Source: an uncultured Christensenella sp.
GTDB lineage: Bacteria; Bacillota; Clostridia; Christensenellales; Pumilibacteraceae
Assembly: GCA_910577995.1 (NCBI GenBank)
Contig: CAJTND010000001.1
Location: 314,723 to 378,722, forward strand
Length of the DNA stretch: 64,000 nucleotides
Reading direction: 5' to 3'
The notes under the pieces were generated by a model, which was not told the DNA's origin, made no database searches, and saw nothing but the letters and a program-made list of their open reading frames with translations. Made by a program: the position numbers and the translations under genes. Shown one piece after another: positions 1 through 8,762 of the stretch. How positions within the stretch are numbered: position 1 is the first letter of the stretch; each line of letters opens with the position of its first letter.

Positions 1-3000
1 GCCCTTGTCGTAATCGTGCAACAGATTGTCTTCGTAATCCTTGTCGGTTATCTTGTCGTAAGCGACAAGTCCCTCGCCCGCGGACTCTCTGCGCTCGGTA
101 CGCGAGCCGATAGTGTCGTTAAAGCTCTTGTAGGAATACGAATACTGCGCCGAACCGCTCCTAAACACCGACCACGGAGTGGAGAACACAGCAAAGCTGT
201 CGCCGACGCGCATCTTTACGGACGACGTCAAGCCGCTTCGCGTGCGCGGCGTTTGGTTGGTGACGTGCACCTTGATAGTCAGCTTGCCCGACTTGACCGC
301 TTGGTTGGGATGCTCCGCACCGTAGCTGTCCGCAAAGTCGAGCACAAACTCGAAGTCGTCCTTGGGCGTGCCGTCGGATTCGAGCGTGCGCTCGATGACG
401 CGCACCGTCAGATTGTTGCCGACGGGATATCCGTTCTGCATGCTGAGCGATATCTCGACGCCGCCGACCTTCCACTTGCCGTCTTTCAGCGCGTCGGGCG
501 TAAGCAGATAGTCGCCCGATTCCAACCGCAGATCGTCGTCGGCGGTATTGGTCGTGCCGTATGTCGCAAGAAGATGATCGTAGTCGTTCTTCCAGAAAAT
601 GCTGTTGTTGTTGGTATACTTTAACAGATCGTTATCGATAACGACGCTGCCGAGATCTATATTGAATCCCGTTTCGCTGACCGCAAGGTTGAGCGAGATC
701 GTCTTGTCGGTCTTGGACGCGCCCGTAGCCTGCAACTGATCGGAGAGCTTGGGCGCGCAATTTTCCACTCTGACGCGAATTTCCAGACACACGTAAGATC
801 CTTCGCCGAAGCCGCCGCCGCAGCTGTCGTACACGAGCACTTTGAGCGGATAGTACGCACCGATTATTGCGCCCGTGTTGTCCTTGACGGGCACGAGCCC
901 GCGTTCTTTGTATAACGCCTCCGCCGTCTTGCCCGACTGAGCTACCGCCGCGGCGTTTATATATGTGCGGGCTTTGGGCGTGATCGAGAGCTGCGTGCCG
1001 CCGTTGTCGACGCGCACGGAGAAATACTTGCTGTAACCCTCGTCGCCGCTATTCGCAACGCCGTTGTTACTGCCGTACTTGCCGCCGTTTGGAGAATACA
1101 CCCTGTCGCGCGCGGCTATCATGTCCGCTTCCGTACCGCCGCCCGACATCCATGCGTCGTAAGCTGTGTTGTAATCGGTATAGCCCTTGGCAACATCGTT
1201 AATCGCGCCGACCATATTGCCCGAATTGTACGCGATGCCGAAGTAATTGAGCACCGAGTTTTGCGCCGCGGCGTCGCTCGACGTATTGTCGAACGTTATC
1301 GCCCCGCTGCTGCTCGGCGTGTTGGAATACGCGCGCTCCACTGCGCCGCCGTCGCGCCATGACGAGAGCTTTTTGAGCGAATCGGCATAGAAGTAGCCTA
1401 CATCGCCGCTGTCTCTGTCGTTATAAGTGATGTACTTGACGCCCTTTTCCCTGTCGGTTTCCGAGGGGACTGAGCGAACAAGCTCTATCTTGGATTCGGA
1501 CGCGCCGCTCACGAGATCGAGCTCTGTGCTGTAACCGCCGTTGCCCGACGTTACCGTCGAGCCGTCAAGCGTTATGGCGTCGTTGGCGATAGCGAGGTTG
1601 AACGTGACGACCGCGGTCTTTTCCTGTCTGTCGGTCTCGTTGTCCGTTTCGTAGTCCACAGACGTGCCGGCAGTACCCGCAACGCCCGGAGTTCCGGAGG
1701 AATACTGGCACTGCGCGACCTTTATAGATATAGTTAGGTCTTTGGCTTGTGCACGCTTGGAATTGCCGGTGGCGTCTACTTTTTTGGCTATGGAAAGTCC
1801 GAACTGGTGCTCTCTCAATCCGTTATCGCTTGCATCGGTCGCGTTTTTGAGGTACAGCAGATGTCCGTCGCCTACTGCGTTCGGATAATTGAGGGAGTTT
1901 TCAAAGTAATGATTGACTTTGCCGTCGGCGCTTTCGGTTATTGTCGACAGGCACTGATTGAGATACTTTTGGGTCGCGCCGCTGCTGTTTTCGTCGTCGT
2001 ACGGACGAACGGTAACGTACGGATTGTTTACGAGGTTCTGCCCCGACCAAGTGTCTTTGCCGTCACTTATCGTTATAGCCGAGCTGATAGCAGCGTAATT
2101 GTCGTCGCTGTTGCCCAGGTTGTAAGTGCCGTTTACATCGTAAGCGACATAGCTGTTTTCATCGAAGGAAACCTCGCCTTCGGTTCCGCCCGTTACGCCG
2201 TCGTTGACGAACACGAACAGCTTTTTGAGCGCGAAATAGCTCATCGGGACTTTGGTCGGCGAGCTCGGATCGGACGATATATCTATCGTATGCGAATACA
2301 CGAAAGGCGCTTCGCCGTGCGCGCTGTCATACGATATCGAGCTGTCGCCGTATACGTGACCCGAATTGATGCCGGCAAATGTATTGTCGTCGATGTTTTT
2401 GCGCATCTTGACGGTCACTTCGTCCGCCGACGTAGGCGCGGCGGCAGAGGTTGATACGGTCTTTGTCGTTTTATTATAGATTATATATTCTTTGCCCGCG
2501 TAGAGATTGCCGTATGGCGTATCCATAGCGCCGTCGTAAGTCGGGACGTACGCCTTTTGCGGATCCGCCGCGTCGGCTACCGCATAAGTGCCGTTGTATT
2601 TATCGTAATAGTCGTAGGTTATTATACCGGGAGATTTTATATTGAGCTGATACGTGTAGTTGCCGACAAAACCGACGACGTCGCAATTATCGGTTATGTT
2701 GCCATTGTCGTCCGTCTTGTACGCGCCGCCCTTGCCCGCGGTATCGCCGCCGTACGCCGTCTCGTCGCGCATTTTAGCGACGAACTGGACGTACTGATTG
2801 GATGGGAACGCCTTTCTCGGGCTGATAACTATCGCCCAATCTTTGACTATCCACCTGCCCTCTGCGTCGAAGAACGCCTCGTGATTATCATTGACGGTGG
2901 AATCGGACGCATCGCGAAGTTCCGATGCCGTGTATGTCTTTACTCCGTTGCCGTCGCCGATATCCACAAAGTACGCGACGTCATAGCCGTTAAGGAAGCC

Positions 3001-6000
3001 GTCCGTGCCGTCGAGCGTGCCGTCAGTCCAGGTCTTGTCGATTATGACGGACGCGTTTTTATCGTTGTCGGTATAGAGCCGAGCGTAAGGAACGAAAGCT
3101 TTATAATCGATAACGCCCGTGCCGTCGGGTTCGGCAGTCAGATACTTGTCAACGGTAGAACCGTCGGATTTGTAAGTGACGGGAGAAAGCACCGCGCCTT
3201 GGAGCTTATCGGTGTCGTTGACGAGTATCTTTATCTGCGACGCGCCGACGTTGTCTTTGGTCATGAGGTGCGTGACGGCGTTCGCGCTCGATGCAAAGTA
3301 CCGCGCCGAGGTTATATCGGCTTCGGTAAGCGCGTCGACCGTCCACGCGCCCGTATTGATACCCGTTTGCTTGTCGAAGCCCGAGCTTTGGTCAAAGTTC
3401 ATGCTCATAGGCGCATTGAGTATCTGCAAGCGTATCCTCAGCGTGGAATAGTTGCCGTCCACGCCGTCGGTCGCTTGGAATTTAAGGAATATCTCGCGTA
3501 CGCACTGTGTCGAGTTGAGCGCGGTGATCCGAATATTGTTCGCGTCGATAACGACGGAAACGTAATTATTGAGGAACGACAGTCCGTTATCGTCGGTAGT
3601 CAGATCGTCGTTGCCGTCGGCGTACACGTCGAACGAGCCCGCTGCGGAAACGAACATCAGCGACGGATCGCCCTCGTTGTCGAAAAGTATGCTCGTGTCG
3701 AGCAGTGTTTCGGTATTGTAGATAACGACGTTATGTTCGGAATCGCTGTATATCGGCGACGTGGACATCGTGTATACTTTGTCGGGATCGACAAGGTACG
3801 GCGTGCTGTTGACTATGGATATGACTATGCGGATCTTGCCCAAGCCGGAATAGTCGGACGAGCCCGCGCCTGTGCGGTCGCGCACGTCGAGCGTTATTTC
3901 CACCGTCGTGCCCGCGAGCGTGCGCGAGAGCGCCGTTATCGCCAGATAGTCGAGGTCGAATGTTTCGTTGCCGAGCGTTACACTGCTGCCGAACGCCGCG
4001 TCTATATAGCTGTCGTTGACAATGTCCGCAGGCGCAAAGTTGTTGCGCGACGCAGAGGACTCCGACGCATACGGATCGAACGCGAAACCGTCGAGGTTGG
4101 ATGCGTCGTCGCTGCGCGCGAAGTAAAGCCTGTCGCCGCCTATGCTCGTTACGGCGCTCGGTGCGGTATCCGCGTCGAGCGCGAAATTATTGTCGGCGGA
4201 GTACGGACCGAAGTCGGACTTGGTGGAAAGCTTGCCGAGCATGGTCTTAAGCTCGTCGATATACGTTTGCGAGCCGTAATCGGCGTTACCGCCCGCGGTG
4301 TTCTTAGACGTGGCTATCGCACGCACGTCGCGCGACGCTACGCCTTTATTGGCATCGCGGGTGTTCTCCGTGACGCTCGGATCGTAGACGAAGCCGTTTG
4401 CGTTGCGCTTGCCGGAAAGTCCGTTGAGCGTAAAGCCCTTGCTCGGGTACGTTACGCCCGCGCCGAGCATATTCGCATCGGCGAGCAGGTCGTACGGCGT
4501 GATGAACACCGTCGAATACAGCGGTATTTCGTAACGCACCGTCGGGATATCTCCACTGCCCGAAGGCGCGGTATAACTCGCTTTGGCGTTGACGCCGCGG
4601 TCGTCTCTTATATCAAGCTCCGCGACCTTGATCGCGTCGGGATCGGCATTGGGATCTGTCGTGCCCGAAGTGATAGCGGTCGGCGTGTCGTTTTCCGTTT
4701 TGACGGCTATATATGCGGTCGCTTCATCGCCTTCGCAGTCTCTTACCGGCACTTCCGCATACAAGAACCTGTTATGAGTCCAGTTATTGAGCGTTATTTT
4801 ATAGCCGAGCGTTATGACGAAATCGGCATAACCGTCGCTGTCCGCGTCGAACAAGATATAGTTCGTGGGGTCGAGCCGTCCGCCGAAGTATGACACAGGT
4901 ACGAAGATCGGGATATCGACAACGGTAAAGTACTCGCCGTTCTCATTGCCCTCGACGCTGTTCTGCACGTATTCCGCAAACGCGGAAAACTCGATAAAGT
5001 CGTTTAGGAACGCGCCCGCGCCCTGTGCCGTCGTGCCGTTGAGCATATCCGCATAATAATAGTTATCGGCGTCGCTCGCAAGCGGTTGGAGATCGGTATC
5101 GGTCAGTACGATAGTTCCCGACGAAGGCAGACCGATCGATATGTTGCCCGACGCGTCGACCGAGAGCGACGTTCCCTCGGCATAGTAGCCGAGCGCTTTG
5201 GTAGTGCCGTCAACGGTGATGCCCATCGGCGCGAAGTAGTACGACTTGTCAGGCGACGCCGCGCCCTGTGCCGTCGGCATTTTAGACGCGCCGACCTGAC
5301 CGCGTTCGATATTGGTCTCCGTCGGCTTGCTGTTATTTACTTTGACGGCGAGCGGTAGCCATATTCCCCTGTCGTTGACATCGTTATGATCCTGGATATT
5401 TACCAATATGTAGAAGTCGCCCGCGTTTTCGGCTATGCCGTCGGTGCAGTTGCCGGCGGCTATGTCTGCGGCGGTGCTACCCGATACCAATGCCGGGAAA
5501 TATCCGCGCAGCTCGTGGTACATCGAGTACGTTGCGCGAAGTCCGGTCAGGTTGAGCGTCGTGCCGTTGAAGTCGTAGCGCAGGAACGCGCTTTTCGCGC
5601 CCTCGGTGTCTGAACTGCGGCAGATGTACCAATCGGAAAAGCCCGTAGCGTAAGTGCCCGTTTGCGTCGCGAGCATGCCGCTGCCGAGCGCGTCGGTAAG
5701 TATGCTCTTATCTGGATAGTTGGGCGTAAGCGAGACCGTGCCGTTGCCGTTATCCGCGATGTTGGGTCTTAGCAGGTTATAATACGATCTACCGTCGGCG
5801 GCGATAGTCGGTATCACCTCGCCGTACTGGTTGAGCATGACGAACTCGGCGGTCGGCACGACCACATTGAGTATACGGTGCGTCGTGGAGTCGATTGTGC
5901 CGTCGTCGGTATCGAGCACGAACTGATCGAGCTCTATGCCAGTTTCGACGAGCGTATCGAGCTCAAACACCTTGCTCGGGTCTTTGAGCACGGGACGCGT

Positions 6001-8220
6001 GTTGTCGACCTTGAACACTATATCGAGGTTTATTGCGCTCGCATACGGCAACTGATAGTTCGCGCCGCGCGACGACGATTTTTCCACGACATAGAGCTTG
6101 ACGGAGAAAACCTGATAATCGGCGTTGGCATTGACGCCGACAAGCGTTATTCCGTCGGCAAAGGCATTGGGGATCTGCGAGCCGTTGGCTAGGTACGCCG
6201 TAGCCGCCGTGCCGTCGTCGAGCTCTTTCACCTTGAACAGACGCGTTGCATCCGTCGGGCGTATCGCGCTCGTGTCGTTGAGCGATATTATCACCCTGTC
6301 GAAATCGGAAAGCCCCGTCACGAGATCGGATGCTTTAATATGCACGGCAACGCCCGCGTCGTCCGCAGGGTCGGAAGACAGCCGCAGCGGCTTGGCAAGA
6401 TATGCGGTGTACCTGTCCGCGCCGTTGGGGTTGTATATATTGTTAAGCGTCGCCGTGTCGGGCGTCGCGCCGTTAACCGAGTTGCCGAGATATATATTAT
6501 TGAACAGATTGGCGTTCGCGCCGCTGTCATCGTCGGCATTCAGCTCGCCCGCCGTCGCCGTCGGCGCAGTTTCCGTTACATTTATGGTAAAAGGTATCGC
6601 CGCACAGCCTCGAGCCGCCGGCGACGTTTCAAATCCGAAGCTGTCGCGGATCTTGGCGTATAGTCGCAGTTTACCGTCCGCCGGCATACTGTCCACACCG
6701 GCGCGCGGATACTTGAGTATTTTGTTTATTGTGATGGTAGATTTATCGACTGCCGATAGTTCCACATAATCCGTTGCCTGTTTAGTGCACGCCGCATCGC
6801 AATACAGCTTGAAACCTGCCAAATCGACTGCATCATAATTGCTCGTATTACCGTTTGAAAAGTAAACGGCGGTACCTTCGGGATCTTTTGCAACGGAAGA
6901 TGCCGTTATAGTTAAATCCTTATTTGTGCCGCGGGACGAAGAACCTACTTCTATACCGTTAGAAGAAGTACTAAGTGATTGCGGTTCTCCGTTAAAATTA
7001 AGCACGGTTATTTTAGCGAAACCGTTACCGACTTGCCCCTTTATCGTACCGCTACCAGTCGGATTGGGTATAGCTGATGCATAAGCAGTATATAGTACTG
7101 TTCTGCCAAGCGGATTTTGATTGCTTGAGCCGCCGGCAATCATTGCACCGGCACTCAAACGCGAGTCTGTTCCTATATGACCGGAACCGCCGCCGCCGCC
7201 TTGTATATAACCGCCGCTTCCGCCGTACCAACCGCCGCCGCCGGCACCGGAACCGTTACCCCAGCTACCACCTTGTCCGCCTTGACCGAAGCCTCCGGCT
7301 GTAACCAAGATATTATCGCTTGAATAAATCAAATTTGTATCAACGGTCCCGCCGGCAGTTTGCGTACCGCCACGTCCATAAGTATAGGCCGTATATGTTC
7401 CATAATTAGCATCGTCTTGACCGCTGATTCCGCCGCCGCAACCCTTAAATTTATTCTGTTCGTTTGAATCATGGCCATAGCCGCCGCCGCCGGCAACAAG
7501 CAAAACAGAATTCTTGTTACCGCTTAAAGATGAAAGGATTCCGGGAGCGGTTGCAACATGGGTCGCTCCGCCCCCGCCGCCGCCGGTTTGACCTGAAGGT
7601 ATAGATCCGCCGCCGCCCAAAACATTACCGCCGCCGTTGTATCCGCCGCCGCCATAAGAAAATCCCTGTGCCAAGTTGCGCAGAGCACTGTTTTCACCTT
7701 GTCCGCCAACAGCGATATAGATCGTAGACGCCACATCTGTTACAGTAAATTTTGCTGTAGTATAACCGCCGTAACCGGCAAATATCGATCCTCCACGACC
7801 GCCGCCGCCCTGAGCGCCCCATAATTCTAACTTATATTCGCCCTTAGGTAAAGTTACTGTATAGTCTCCGTTTGTCCATGGCCAAAAACCGTTGTTATTA
7901 GATGCCCCGGACGGTCCGCTTGCCACACCTTGAGCAATAAATTGAAAATTAATTATATCGCCTTTTTTAACAGTTCCGTCTTGTATCGAAGTAGATAAAT
8001 TAACCGTTCTGCCCCACTTAGTCTTGGCGTCGAATGTAGTTACTGCGGACGTCTCCACGCCGCCGTTGTCCACTTCGTCCGAGGGGGAACGCTTCGACGG
8101 GCTAAGACACAGGATACCCGTCACGACGAGCGCCACCGCGACTATTATGCTTATTCCCAACAGCATCAGCTTGCGCAGCTTGCTTGCTCCTGCCGTATTC
8201 ACGTTGTGTTTTTTCTTCAT
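1..8220 (-). CDS. Giant secreted multi-domain surface protein with glycine-rich (ALK-like) domain, 3' end outside window
   Basis: The minus-strand frame from ATG 8220 stays open for 2740 codons to the left edge, so the C-terminus is missing. Residues 1-15 are basic and 16-40 are hydrophobic, giving a signal peptide or anchor. Residues about 126-402 form a glycine-rich domain opening with LELWGAQGGGG and full of GGGG runs, the hallmark of the Gly_rich family related to the ALK/LTK receptor domain. The rest is a chain of beta-sandwich-like modules whose boundaries recur as a strand plus N-x-x-P (KVDNTRP, KVNNSKP, KTENDTP, SIVNSTP, RVENCAP, HVTNQTP, at about residues 737, 964, 1174, 1472, 2486 and 2656), reminiscent of cadherin/Ig-like repeats. 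The SD AGGAG lies 6 bases before the ATG. The 5' third is visibly AT-richer than the rest. A role in adhesion or glycan binding is inferred; the cell-wall anchor is not visible. Confidence 0.85.
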   Translation of the reverse strand, partial: MKKKHNVNTAGASKLRKLMLLGISIIVAVALVVTGILCLSPSKRSPSDEVDNGGVETSAVTTFDAKTKWGRTVNLSTSIQDGTVKKGDIINFQFIAQGVASGPSGASNNNGFWPWTNGDYTVTLPKGEYKLELWGAQGGGGRGGSIFAGYGGYTTAKFTVTDVASTIYIAVGGQGENSALRNLAQGFSYGGGGYNGGGNVLGGGGSIPSGQTGGGGGGATHVATAPGILSSLSGNKNSVLLVAGGGGYGHDSNEQNKFKGCGGGISGQDDANYGTYTAYTYGRGGTQTAGGTVDTNLIYSSDNILVTAGGFGQGGQGGSWGNGSGAGGGGWYGGSGGYIQGGGGGSGHIGTDSRLSAGAMIAGGSSNQNPLGRTVLYTAYASAIPNPTGSGTIKGQVGNGFAKITVLNFNGEPQSLSTSSNGIEVGSSSRGTNKDLTITASSVAKDPEGTAVYFSNGNTSNYDAVDLAGFKLYCDAACTKQATDYVELSAVDKSTITINKILKYPRAGVDSMPADGKLRLYAKIRDSFGFETSPAARGCAAIPFTINVTETAPTATAGELNADDDSGANANLFNNIYLGNSVNGATPDTATLNNIYNPNGADRYTAYLAKPLRLSSDPADDAGVAVHIKASDLVTGLSDFDRVIISLNDTSAIRPTDATRLFKVKELDDGTAATAYLANGSQIPNAFADGITLVGVNANADYQVFSVKLYVVEKSSSRGANYQLPYASAINLDIVFKVDNTRPVLKDPSKVFELDTLVETGIELDQFVLDTDDGTIDSTTHRILNVVVPTAEFVMLNQYGEVIPTIAADGRSYYNLLRPNIADNGNGTVSLTPNYPDKSILTDALGSGMLATQTGTYATGFSDWYICRSSDTEGAKSAFLRYDFNGTTLNLTGLRATYSMYHELRGYFPALVSGSTAADIAAGNCTDGIAENAGDFYILVNIQDHNDVNDRGIWLPLAVKVNNSKPTETNIERGQVGASKMPTAQGAASPDKSYYFAPMGITVDGTTKALGYYAEGTSLSVDASGNISIGLPSSGTIVLTDTDLQPLASDADNYYYADMLNGTTAQGAGAFLNDFIEFSAFAEYVQNSVEGNENGEYFTVVDIPIFVPVSYFGGRLDPTNYILFDADSDGYADFVITLGYKITLNNWTHNRFLYAEVPVRDCEGDEATAYIAVKTENDTPTAITSGTTDPNADPDAIKVAELDIRDDRGVNAKASYTAPSGSGDIPTVRYEIPLYSTVFITPYDLLADANMLGAGVTYPSKGFTLNGLSGKRNANGFVYDPSVTENTRDANKGVASRDVRAIATSKNTAGGNADYGSQTYIDELKTMLGKLSTKSDFGPYSADNNFALDADTAPSAVTSIGGDRLYFARSDDASNLDGFAFDPYASESSASRNNFAPADIVNDSYIDAAFGSSVTLGNETFDLDYLAITALSRTLAGTTVEITLDVRDRTGAGSSDYSGLGKIRIVISIVNSTPYLVDPDKVYTMSTSPIYSDSEHNVVIYNTETLLDTSILFDNEGDPSLMFVSAAGSFDVYADGNDDLTTDDNGLSFLNNYVSVVIDANNIRITALNSTQCVREIFLKFQATDGVDGNYSTLRIRLQILNAPMSMNFDQSSGFDKQTGINTGAWTVDALTEADITSARYFASSANAVTHLMTKDNVGASQIKILVNDTDKLQGAVLSPVTYKSDGSTVDKYLTAEPDGTGVIDYKAFVPYARLYTDNDKNASVIIDKTWTDGTLDGTDGFLNGYDVAYFVDIGDGNGVKTYTASELRDASDSTVNDNHEAFFDAEGRWIVKDWAIVISPRKAFPSNQYVQFVAKMRDETAYGGDTAGKGGAYKTDDNGNITDNCDVVGFVGNYTYQLNIKSPGIITYDYYDKYNGTYAVADAADPQKAYVPTYDGAMDTPYGNLYAGKEYIIYNKTTKTVSTSAAAPTSADEVTVKMRKNIDDNTFAGINSGHVYGDSSISYDSAHGEAPFVYSHTIDISSDPSSPTKVPMSYFALKKLFVFVNDGVTGGTEGEVSFDENSYVAYDVNGTYNLGNSDDNYAAISSAITISDGKDTWSGQNLVNNPYVTVRPYDDENSSGATQKYLNQCLSTITESADGKVNHYFENSLNYPNAVGDGHLLYLKNATDASDNGLREHQFGLSIAKKVDATGNSKRAQAKDLTISIKVAQCQYSSGTPGVAGTAGTSVDYETDNETDRQEKTAVVTFNLAIANDAITLDGSTVTSGNGGYSTELDLVSGASESKIELVRSVPSETDREKGVKYITYNDRDSGDVGYFYADSLKKLSSWRDGGAVERAYSNTPSSSGAITFDNTSSDAAAQNSVLNYFGIAYNSGNMVGAINDVAKGYTDYNTAYDAWMSGGGTEADMIAARDRVYSPNGGKYGSNNGVANSGDEGYSKYFSVRVDNGGTQLSITPKARTYINAAAVAQSGKTAEALYKERGLVPVKDNTGAIIGAYYPLKVLVYDSCGGGFGEGSYVCLEIRVRVENCAPKLSDQLQATGASKTDKTISLNLAVSETGFNIDLGSVVIDNDLLKYTNNNSIFWKNDYDHLLATYGTTNTADDDLRLESGDYLLTPDALKDGKWKVGGVEISLSMQNGYPVGNNLTVRVIERTLESDGTPKDDFEFVLDFADSYGAEHPNQAVKSGKLTIKVHVTNQTPRTRSGLTSSVKMRVGDSFAVFSTPWSVFRSGSAQYSYSYKSFNDTIGSRTERRESAGEGLVAYDKITDKDYEDNLLHDYDKG

Positions 8221-8247
8221 ACCCGACTCCTCTTGCCTCTCGGATTC

Positions 8248-8309
8248 GTTAACAATTTGTTCATATTTGTATGCATATACATCATAATGTTAACACTTTG
8301 TTCATATTT
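8248..8309. repeat. Two 21-bp direct repeats over the giant-gene promoter (possible operator)
   Basis: Copies at 8248-8268 and 8289-8309 share 20 of 21 bases (core GTTAACAnTTTGTTCAT). They are 41 bases apart, close to four helical turns. Each copy is itself an imperfect palindrome (GTTAACA / TGTTCAT). The upstream copy covers the promoter spacer and part of the -10 box, and the other sits just downstream of the predicted transcription start. This is the layout expected for a repressor binding on one face of the helix. Confidence 0.55.
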
Positions 8310-8315
8310 TGTCAA
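8287..8315 (-). promoter_or_regulatory. Promoter of the giant surface protein gene
   Basis: Read on the minus strand, TTGACA (8315-8310), a 17-base spacer and TAACAT (8292-8287) form a near-consensus sigma-A promoter. Transcription would start near 8280, leaving a leader of about 60 bases with AGGAG before ATG 8220. Confidence 0.7.
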
Positions 8316-8365
8316 GAGTTTTACAAATAGTTTATTCCAAATTACTTCGCGGCGGCACAAATGTT

Positions 8366-8398
8366 GCGAAATTCCCGGTAAAAGAGTAGTAAATTCGC
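8366..8398. repeat. Inverted repeat abutting the groES -35 box
   Basis: GCGAAATT (8366-8373) and AAATTCGC (8391-8398) are inverted with one mismatch and a 17-base spacer. The right arm ends one base before the groES TTGACA. No HrcA CIRCE element (TTAGCACTC-N9-GAGTGCTAA) is present, so this could be an alternative heat-shock operator. That function is inference only. Confidence 0.35.
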
Positions 8399-8427
8399 TT
8401 GACATTTTTTTCATAAAGAATTATTAT
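8399..8427 (+). promoter_or_regulatory. groESL promoter
   Basis: TTGACA (8399-8404), an exact 17-base spacer and TATTAT (8422-8427) form a strong housekeeping promoter. The leader is about 25 bases and carries GGAGG (8447-8451) 7 bases before the groES ATG. Confidence 0.8.
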
Positions 8428-8458
8428 TATCACGGTCATAAAAAACGGAGGTGACGTA

Positions 8459-8746
8459 ATGAAAATCAAACCATTATTTGACCGTATAGTAATAGAGCCG
8501 TTGGACGCCGAGGAAAAGACGAAAAGCGGCATCGTCCTTTTGGCTAAGGATCAGGAAAAACCGCAGATCGCGCGCGTTGTCGCGGTCGGGCCGGGCGGAC
8601 AAGTCGACGGAAAGGATGTGACGATGGTCGTCAAGGTCGACGACAAAGTGCTCTATTCCAAGTACGCGGGCAGCGAGTACAAGGTCGACGACAAAACGTT
8701 TACCGTTATGCGCCAAAGCGACGTTCTCGCAATAGTGGAAGACTGA
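8459..8746 (+). CDS. groES: Co-chaperonin GroES (Hsp10)
   Basis: This 95-residue protein is the usual length for the heptameric lid of the GroEL folding chamber. It has the family opening KPLFDRIVIEP, the mobile-loop region EEKTKSGIVL, and the glycine turn VGPGG. The end, with KYAGSEYK and MRQSDVLAIVED, is also typical. It acts in the cytosol by capping GroEL. It starts at ATG after a strong GGAGG and lies 16 bases before groEL, so the two are co-transcribed from the promoter at 8399. There is no CIRCE box. Confidence 0.98.
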   Translation: MKIKPLFDRIVIEPLDAEEKTKSGIVLLAKDQEKPQIARVVAVGPGGQVDGKDVTMVVKVDDKVLYSKYAGSEYKVDDKTFTVMRQSDVLAIVED

Positions 8747-8762
8747 CAGGAGGAATCAAATC

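Noticed and set aside
2557..4893. Plus-strand open frame of 778 codons (also 1747-2454, 16-624, 60307-62751 and 11142-12800)
   Set aside because: These are antisense shadows of the giant adhesin, the M60 gene and the GH63-like gene. They are rich in Arg/Val/Tyr/Ala and lack any motif.
657..8220. Possible frameshift inside the giant surface gene
   Set aside because: A first count of the start codon position suggested two frames, but ATG is at 8218-8220, and the frame is then continuous to position 1.
8221..8458. CIRCE (HrcA) operator upstream of groES
   Set aside because: No TTAGCACTC-N9-GAGTGCTAA or close variant is present on either strand.
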